A DNA stretch of 64,000 nucleotides from GCA-2862545 sp047609825. GTDB lineage: Bacteria > Myxococcota_A > UBA796 > GCA-2862545. This document shows positions 58,811 to 64,000 of the stretch, piece by piece. Position 1 is the stretch's first letter; every line of letters starts with the position of its first letter. The DNA is taken from assembly GCA_047609825.1 (NCBI GenBank), contig JBLFXJ010000004.1, positions 4,035 through 68,034 on the forward strand. The letters are read 5' to 3'. The notes under the pieces were generated by a model. It was not told the DNA's origin, made no database searches, and worked only from the letters and a program-made list of their open reading frames with translations. Position numbers and translations under genes: made by a program.

Positions 58811-59580
58811 CCACCTCACCGCTCGAGGTTCTTGTCGTGGCGTCCACGGTGCCCGAGGCGGACGCTCTGCGTCGGTCTGGACGGGAGCTTGGGGTGGCGC
58901 TGCAACTCCATGCCGTGTCCACACTCGCCGAGGCGCGGGCTCGCCTCGGAGAGCGGTTGTTCGACGTAGCACTGGTGGATCTGCAGCTGCCGGATGGCGA
59001 CGGGCTCGACCTGGTCGAGGTTCCGGGGGCTTCTGGCCGGCTGGTGGCCTGCGTCGGGATCGTGGAAGCCGGTGACACGGCGGGGGCTCTCGCCGCGCTC
59101 GGCTGCGGCGCACAGGACTGTGTGGAGCGAGGGTGCCCGCCGCAGGTGTTGGTCCGGGCGCTGGTGTTCGCCGCACGGCGCGCTCGGGCAGCCCTATCGC
59201 CCGCCCGCGAGGCCAGGTGCGTGCTCCGCGCGAGCATCGAGGGCGTTGGCGGTGCGGAGGCGGTGGTACGCGAACCCGGCACGGGCCGGAGCCACCGCGT
59301 TCGGTCCGACAACCGCGCCGTGCTGTTGTATCTGCTCGGCCGAAAGCTCTCTGACGACCGGCGTCAAGGTCTGTCCGAGGTGGACGCCGGCTGGCTCGGG
59401 GATCGGGACGTCGTGATCGGGATCTGGGGACGGGGAGGCGAGCAGGCCGGGCGCAATCGCCTGCACGTGCTGGTCCACCGCACCCGGAAGGAGGTCCAGG
59501 ATGCGGGCATCCGTCCGGCGGTCTTGGAGACGCGCCGGAGTGCCATCCGTGGACGGTTCTCCGGCGTGGAGCTGGACTGA
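58807..59580 (+). CDS. Degenerate response regulator with winged-helix-like tail
   Basis: 257 residues from a TTG that overlaps the previous stop (TTGA). A receiver-like domain (about 7-120) keeps the phosphoacceptor in ALVDLQLPDGDG, but the acidic pair after the first strand is replaced (VVASTVPEA), so classical phosphorylation is doubtful. The tail (about 165-257) has WLGDRDVVIGIWGRGGEQAG, RLHVLVHRTRKEVQDAG and RFSGVELD, the pattern of an OmpR-type winged helix. It may be a signal-independent or ligand-tuned regulator of the adjacent membrane gene. Confidence 0.65.
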   Translation: MTTSPLEVLVVASTVPEADALRRSGRELGVALQLHAVSTLAEARARLGERLFDVALVDLQLPDGDGLDLVEVPGASGRLVACVGIVEAGDTAGALAALGCGAQDCVERGCPPQVLVRALVFAARRARAALSPAREARCVLRASIEGVGGAEAVVREPGTGRSHRVRSDNRAVLLYLLGRKLSDDRRQGLSEVDAGWLGDRDVVIGIWGRGGEQAGRNRLHVLVHRTRKEVQDAGIRPAVLETRRSAIRGRFSGVELD

Positions 59581-59688
59581 CGTCAGCGGCCTTCAATTAG
59601 GGGTCCAGTCTGCTCGCTTGCGAACCGGCCCGAGTGTAGCGCGGGATACCCGGGCAGATCGGGCCGGTCCTTGGCTCGGGCCTGGACG

Positions 59689-60285
59689 TCAGTACTTGAC
59701 CGAGCAGCCGTAGGCCTTGGTCTCGGGGCGGACGACCGGCTGCCCGGCCTTCAGGTCACTCAGCGCGCTGACCACATGGTTCACGAGCGCGCCGTCCCCC
59801 TTGCCCAGCGGCTTGTTGTCGACGGCGCCGCGGTACACGAGCTCGCCCTTGTGGATCACGTACATGTGAGGCGTGGTTGCCGCGCCATACAACCGGCCAA
59901 TAGCGCCGTCTTCGTCGATCAGGATCGGGTGGTCCATGGACCAGTCCTTCGCCGCCTTGACGTTGGCCTCCACGCCGTGGCCCTGCTTGCCCGGGGCGCC
60001 CGAGTTGATCGCCACCCAGGTCACCTCATCGGACACCGACGATGCCAGGGTGCGGAGAGGACCGGCCTCATCCCCGTGGCCGTACACAACGAACGGGCAG
60101 CCGGGGTTGAACCACTCGAGCACCACCGTCTCGTCCGCGTGGTCGGCCAGGCTCCAGGTGGTGCCGTCGGTCGCGGTGAGGGAGAACGCCGGTGCGGGCT
60201 CGCCGAGCGACGCCGCTACGGGCTGGGCTGCCGTGCTCGCGCAGCCGGCCAGCACGAGGATCGGAACGAGGGATGGGGAACGCAT
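59689..60285 (-). CDS. Redoxin-domain lipoprotein (AhpC/TSA-like)
   Basis: 198 residues from ATG 60285 (GGAG 6 nt upstream). The lipobox is VLAGC (Cys15). The thioredoxin-like domain has LGEPAPAFSLTATDGTTWSLAD and then WFNPGCPFVVYG with a single redox cysteine; the second member of the usual pair is absent. The later WVAINSGAPGKQGHGVEANVKA and the C-terminal GCSVKY are typical of this lipoprotein redoxin group. Either a peroxidase using an external thiol or a thiol-disulphide carrier at the membrane is plausible. Confidence 0.82.
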   Translation of the reverse strand: MRSPSLVPILVLAGCASTAAQPVAASLGEPAPAFSLTATDGTTWSLADHADETVVLEWFNPGCPFVVYGHGDEAGPLRTLASSVSDEVTWVAINSGAPGKQGHGVEANVKAAKDWSMDHPILIDEDGAIGRLYGAATTPHMYVIHKGELVYRGAVDNKPLGKGDGALVNHVVSALSDLKAGQPVVRPETKAYGCSVKY

Positions 60286-60418
60286 GACAGCTCCAACGAG
60301 AGACCGGTGGGTATCGTGAGCGCAGGCGCAACCCTTGTCGCTGCGTGTCAGGACCGATCGCGTTGCGTGTATCCTCGGCCGCGAGGGCCCTGGGCCCGTT
60401 CGCGTAGGGGGTGCGTCG

Positions 60419-62671
60419 TTGGCCGAGCCCCGGCCCTGGGAGGTGCTAGAGCGAGTGGTGGACCCCGAGGTCTTCGCCTCGTTGGGCGACGACTTCGCGG
60501 CGTTCCGTGCACGCACGGGCACCGAGGACGGCGATCTGTTCGTCCAGTACCTGTACCGGATCGGGCGCCTGCCCAAGGACCGCCTCGGTGAAGCGCTCCG
60601 ACTTCGTGGCCGCCCGGAGCTGTCCGACCCCGACTCGCTCCGACGCCAGCGCTCCGAAGGAGATGCCGCAACCTTCGTGCCACGCAGCCCCGAAGGCGGG
60701 TACGCGTTGCTCGGCAAGGTGGGCGAGGGCTCGATGGGCCGAGTGTTCGTGGCCAAGGACCACGACCTGCACCGCAAGGTGGCGTTCAAGCAGATGTCTG
60801 CGACCTATGCGAAGGATCCGCGGCTGAAGACTCGGTTCCTCAACGAGGTGCAGATCACGGCTCAGCTGGACCACCCGAACGTCGTGCCGGTGTACGACCT
60901 CGAAGTCGATGGCGAGGGCCGGTTCGGCTACGCGATGAAGCTCGTCGAAGGCCGCACCCTCGCTCAGCTCCTCACCGAGCGCGACGAGGCGTGGGTCTCC
61001 GGCACGGCCATCGATGAGAGCACCTCGCAGTCGGAGCTGCTCGAGATCCTGCTCAAGGTGTGCGATGCCATGGGCTACGCCCACAACCGTGGCGTCGTGC
61101 ACCGCGATCTGAAGCCCGACAACATCATGGTCGGCCCGTTCGGCGAGGTCTACGTGATGGACTGGGGGCTCGCCCGGCTCATGGGGGCCGTGGAGATCGG
61201 CGGTGCCGTGACCCCCCAGGACAGCGGTCTCACCCGGGTGGGCGATGCGGTGGGCACACCCGCCTACATGTCTCCCGAACAGGCGCAGGGGAAGAATGTC
61301 GAGCTGGATGGGCGCTCCGACCTGTACACCCTGGGCCTGATCCTGCAGCAGATCTGCACCCTGCGGCCTCCGGTCGAGGGAAAGACGGTGGCCGATGTGA
61401 TGCTGCAGGCGGCCATGGCCCGCCGCCGGCCGATGGTCCACGGCCACGGAGCGTCGGTCCATCCGGCACTCAAGGCCATCGTCAGCAAGGCGTGCGCGGC
61501 CAGCCGCGACGATCGGTACTCCGAGGTGGAGGCGTTCGGGGAGGACCTCCGCCGGTTCGTCCGTGGCAAGCCCGTGTCGGTGTACCGGGAGGGGGTGGGC
61601 GGGCGTCTGCGTCGGGCGATGGAGCGCCACGTGCTCACGCTGGTGTCGCTCGGGTTCGTGGCCGTGCTCGGAGCGTCCTTCGTCGCCATCGTCAGTCTGC
61701 TGCTGGGCCTGAATCAGACCTACACGAGTGCGGCGCGGGAGGAGCAGCTGCAGCAGGTGCTCACCGCGGCAGGCGCCCGGGCGCACAAGATCGATGTCGA
61801 GATGCTCGACTACGAGGGCCTGATGGAGGGCTTCGCCTCGAGTGCGGCGGTCGCCCTCACCCAGTCCCCGCCCGAGGATGTCCCGATCTACTACTCGGAG
61901 CAGTTCGACGCGGGCGAGGGGCCCCCGGACACCCGCGACGCGCCTCGGTTCGGGCAGCCGGTCTCGTTCGCGCTGCCGAGCTTCAAGCTGGCGCCAGACG
62001 TGAGCCGAGAAGAGACCGAGGGGCAGATCCGCCGGCTGGTGCGGCTCCGGCACCAGGCCGCCGCCACCCTGCGGCGCTCGTCGCCGGTGGGGGCCGATCT
62101 CGCGACCGTGGATGGGCCGATCTTGTGGATCTACCTCGGCACTGAGCAGGGCGTGCAGCTGTCCTACCCAGGCCACGGCGGCTATCCCGACAGCTTCGAC
62201 CCTCGGAAGCGTCCCTGGTACGCCGCCGCCGAGAATGCCGAGGGGGCGGAATGGGGCACGCCCTACATCGACGTGAACGGCAGCGGTCTGGTGCTGCCGT
62301 GCAGTGCGCCCCTCCTGGCGCCCGATGGCACCTTCCTCGGGGTTGCGGGGATGGACCTGGCCTTCGACTACCTGGTGGCGGAGCTGCTCGATCCCGCCCA
62401 CATCGCGGGCGCCCAGGAGACCCTGCTCCTCGATCCGGACGGCAACATCATCCTGCGGAGCGGCGAGCAGCGAAAGTTCGACGTGGGCGTGCGCAGCGGG
62501 CGGGAGCTCCGGAAGCAGCGGTTTGAGCTGGAATCCGTGGTGGCCGCCGTCATCGCGGGACGAAGCGGTCGGATCGAGGAGGGCGGCGAGCTCGTGATGT
62601 ACTTCCGCCTCGATGCGCTCGGCTGGACCTACGTGGTGCGCGGCCCGACCCACGCGATGCTGGCCGGCTGA
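60419..62671 (+). CDS. Membrane Ser/Thr kinase with extracytoplasmic Cache sensor
   Basis: 750 residues from TTG 60419, preceded by AGGGGG; a TTG at 60335 could add 28 residues. The kinase (about 95-370) has VGEGSMGRVFVA, HRDLKPDNIMV and MDWGLARL (DWG in place of DFG), then AYMSPEQAQG. A helix lies at about 404-430. Beyond it, at about 435-740, is a dCache-like domain with YPGHGGYPDSFDPRKRPWY and LAPDGTFLGVAGMDL, the segment that binds small ligands in chemoreceptors. Kinase N-terminal and sensor C-terminal is the reverse of the usual receptor order. It senses some external small molecule and phosphorylates cytoplasmic proteins. Confidence 0.9.
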   Translation: MAEPRPWEVLERVVDPEVFASLGDDFAAFRARTGTEDGDLFVQYLYRIGRLPKDRLGEALRLRGRPELSDPDSLRRQRSEGDAATFVPRSPEGGYALLGKVGEGSMGRVFVAKDHDLHRKVAFKQMSATYAKDPRLKTRFLNEVQITAQLDHPNVVPVYDLEVDGEGRFGYAMKLVEGRTLAQLLTERDEAWVSGTAIDESTSQSELLEILLKVCDAMGYAHNRGVVHRDLKPDNIMVGPFGEVYVMDWGLARLMGAVEIGGAVTPQDSGLTRVGDAVGTPAYMSPEQAQGKNVELDGRSDLYTLGLILQQICTLRPPVEGKTVADVMLQAAMARRRPMVHGHGASVHPALKAIVSKACAASRDDRYSEVEAFGEDLRRFVRGKPVSVYREGVGGRLRRAMERHVLTLVSLGFVAVLGASFVAIVSLLLGLNQTYTSAAREEQLQQVLTAAGARAHKIDVEMLDYEGLMEGFASSAAVALTQSPPEDVPIYYSEQFDAGEGPPDTRDAPRFGQPVSFALPSFKLAPDVSREETEGQIRRLVRLRHQAAATLRRSSPVGADLATVDGPILWIYLGTEQGVQLSYPGHGGYPDSFDPRKRPWYAAAENAEGAEWGTPYIDVNGSGLVLPCSAPLLAPDGTFLGVAGMDLAFDYLVAELLDPAHIAGAQETLLLDPDGNIILRSGEQRKFDVGVRSGRELRKQRFELESVVAAVIAGRSGRIEEGGELVMYFRLDALGWTYVVRGPTHAMLAG

Positions 62672-62684
62672 GCGGACTTGCCCG

Positions 62685-63710
62685 TCACACCATCGGCCAC
62701 ATGGTCGCCACCCATGCCCCGCCGCGGGCCCCGGCGCGCTCCCTCGCCTTGCGCGCCCGCTCGGGTTGGTCGGTGCGGTCGAAGGCGCTCGCCCACACCA
62801 GCTCGTACACCGACAGGTCGGTGCGGGTGACATCGCGGATCAGGTCCCAGGCATCCGCGAGCTTGGTGGCGCGCTCGGCATCCCCGTCGGCGAGCGCCAC
62901 CATGCCTCCCAGGGCCATCCGCTGCGCGAGGGCGTCCGGGTCGGAGGGGCGCGGCTCGGCGAGCAGCGCCCGTGCGGTCCCTGCGTCGCCGTCCGCCAGA
63001 TCGAGCTGGGCGAGGAGCACCCGCGCGGAGTGCCGCGAGGGGTCGTCGAGGGCGCCGAGGGCGGCCCGTGCTCCATCCCGATCCGATTCGGCGAAGCATG
63101 CCCGGGCGAGCAGCAGGCGGGCCCGATCCGGAACGGGCGCGCCGGTGGGGATCCGCAGCAGGGCATGAAGCCAGCGTCGGGCGGTCTGGGGATGGCCGAG
63201 GCGGAGGCTCACCGCGGCTTCTGCGAGCATCCATGGGATGACGGCGCGGATGAGGAATCGCAGACCCAAGGCGAGGGAAGCGGCGGCGAGGCCAATCCCG
63301 GCGGCGCTCTGCAGGCCGGCGTATCCGGCGAGCAGCCCGACAGGCAGCATGGCCAGGACGTTCTCGATGGAGATGGCCCGGGCCGCCCAGCGGTGATCAT
63401 CCGGTGCGATGGTGCGCCCGCCCACGCGCATTGCCAGCGGGCCCGGTTCGGATGGGAACAGGCGGATGCGCACCAGCAGGCCGGTGGGCAGGAGCCACAG
63501 TCCGATGCCCAGCGCGGCGACGAGCGCCAAGGCCATGACTGGCGCGTCGGGAAGCACGATGCGAACGCTGAACACCAGCAGCAGCGGAGAGACCGCGAGC
63601 CGCCACATGCGGCCGAAGATGAAGCCGACCACCGCCGTGGGGGCAGCGGTTGCCTCCGCCTCCGAAGGGGGGCGGAAGGCGTCATCCGAGGGGTCGTCCG
63701 GGCGCCGCAT
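62685..63710 (-). CDS. Membrane protein with a C-terminal TPR-like region
   Basis: 341 residues. Four or so membrane helices lie at about 27-48, 57-78, 116-137 and 140-160 (AVSPLLLVFSVRIVLP, MALALVAALGIGLWLLPTG). The cytoplasmic or periplasmic C-terminal half (about 165-320) is Ala/Arg/Asp-rich with a repeating LRLGHPQTARRWLHALLRI and LLARACFAESDRDGARAALGAL pattern of TPR-like helices. I do not recognise a named family. It is convergent with the Cache kinase, 13 nt away, and starts 30 nt after the DksA-like stop, so it may follow that gene on one transcript. Confidence 0.6.
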   Translation of the reverse strand: MRRPDDPSDDAFRPPSEAEATAAPTAVVGFIFGRMWRLAVSPLLLVFSVRIVLPDAPVMALALVAALGIGLWLLPTGLLVRIRLFPSEPGPLAMRVGGRTIAPDDHRWAARAISIENVLAMLPVGLLAGYAGLQSAAGIGLAAASLALGLRFLIRAVIPWMLAEAAVSLRLGHPQTARRWLHALLRIPTGAPVPDRARLLLARACFAESDRDGARAALGALDDPSRHSARVLLAQLDLADGDAGTARALLAEPRPSDPDALAQRMALGGMVALADGDAERATKLADAWDLIRDVTRTDLSVYELVWASAFDRTDQPERARKARERAGARGGAWVATMWPMV

Positions 63711-63740
63711 GGCGTGGAGTAACGCTCCAGGATGCGATGG

Positions 63741-64000
63741 TCAGCTCGCAGCCTCTGCACACCCGACGCAGCTCGGCGCGTGGGGCAGGACGCTCAGCCG
63801 CGCGGCGGCGATCTCGCCGCCGCAGCTCACACAGGCTCCGTATGAGCCGGCCTCGAGACGGTCGAGCGTCGCGCGAATCTGGAGGATCTCCTCCCGTGCT
63901 GCGTCGTCCAACTGCTCGAGCACTTCGTCCATCTCGGTGTACGCGACGCGGTCCGAGAAGTCCTGATCCAGCCGGCCGTCGTTGCCGCGCAGGTGCTTCT
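63741..64000 (-). CDS. DksA/TraR-type zinc-finger protein, 5' truncated by window
   Basis: The frame is open to the window edge, and the visible 86 residues extend upstream of the first internal ATG (63932), so the start lies outside. A helical segment EVLEQLDDAAREEILQIRATLDRLEAGSYG leads to a C4 zinc finger CVSCGG through PSCVGCAE (CxxC, 17-20 residues, CxxC) as in DksA, TraR and YocK-like proteins. These bind RNA polymerase through the secondary channel or act as related small regulators. The coiled-coil tip with the acidic pair of DksA would be upstream and cannot be checked. Confidence 0.82.
   Translation of the reverse strand, partial: KHLRGNDGRLDQDFSDRVAYTEMDEVLEQLDDAAREEILQIRATLDRLEAGSYGACVSCGGEIAAARLSVLPHAPSCVGCAEAAS

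Noticed and set aside
57827..59596. 589-codon open frame on the minus strand
   Set aside because: It crosses two real plus-strand genes with domain support and is Arg/Pro-rich without domains.
60446..62833. 795-codon open frame on the minus strand opposite the Cache kinase
   Set aside because: Antisense shadow of the kinase; no start signal or motif.
1..64000. rRNA, tRNA, insertion sequence or prophage
   Set aside because: I looked for tRNA-like cloverleaf ends, transposase motifs and phage structural genes and found none with any support.

Overview
The window is 64 kb of GC-rich bacterial chromosome with very dense coding, frequent GTG/TTG starts and many 4-nt start/stop overlaps. It looks like a Gram-negative, probably Myxococcota (the former deltaproteobacterial myxobacterial lineage). 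The reasons are an AgmX/PglI-type C-terminal domain protein (36094-37551), a protein with a MYXO-CTERM-like tail (40903-41466), four large Ser/Thr protein kinases with PEGA, ATPase/TPR or Cache modules, and many short lipoproteins with a GC lipobox. I saw no rRNA, tRNA, CRISPR array, insertion sequence or prophage; the region reads as native core plus lineage-specific genes.

Layout. 1-1895: end of an unidentified gene, a BatE-like TPR/SH3 membrane protein, a GWxTD-like protein and a GNAT acetyltransferase. 1909-7142 (minus): a five-gene operon of HExxH protein, galU, PEGA-like exported protein, sensor kinase and NtrC-type regulator. 7167-13811 (plus): queE, a DUF423 protein, a YqiJ-like protein plus two flotillin paralogues, hflX with an apparent CTG start, and a lipoprotein. 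13801-16669 (minus): PpiC-type lipoprotein, SurA-like protein and pdxA, each overlapping the next by 4 nt. 16838-20908: two Gly-rich paralogous lipoproteins, a kinase with a PEGA tail, and a membrane protein with a VEP repeat. 20984-25607: a sugar-type ABC transporter whose binding protein and first permease are fused, coupled to a nuclease-like lipoprotein. 25677-28834: an unrecognised three-gene cassette with two 11-nt overlaps. 28839-35218 (minus): 180-kDa-type NAD-glutamate dehydrogenase, thioesterase, maf and a YggS-type gene.

35326-44331 holds lipoproteins, the AgmX-like protein, a stand-alone fatty acyl-AMP ligase with carrier domain, a YceI protein next to a 76-bp tandem duplication, and a BKACE-type enzyme. 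44356-51781 is a divergent pair of giant kinase-ATPase-TPR regulators. 51840-55666 is an operon of pterin carbinolamine dehydratase, XPB-like helicase, a helicase-associated-domain protein and a small lipoprotein. 55703-59580 has two integral-membrane glycosyltransferase-like proteins and a degenerate response regulator. 59689-64000 has a redoxin lipoprotein, a kinase with an extracytoplasmic Cache domain, a membrane TPR-like protein and the end of a DksA/TraR-type gene.

The dominant theme is envelope biology and signalling: secreted lipoproteins, PEGA proteins, parvulins, flotillins and kinases lie in short coupled operons between housekeeping genes. The best candidates for something undescribed are the 25677-28834 cassette, the fused transporter plus nuclease operon, and the divergent kinase-ATPase pair. 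All functions come from sequence reading alone; no searches were run.
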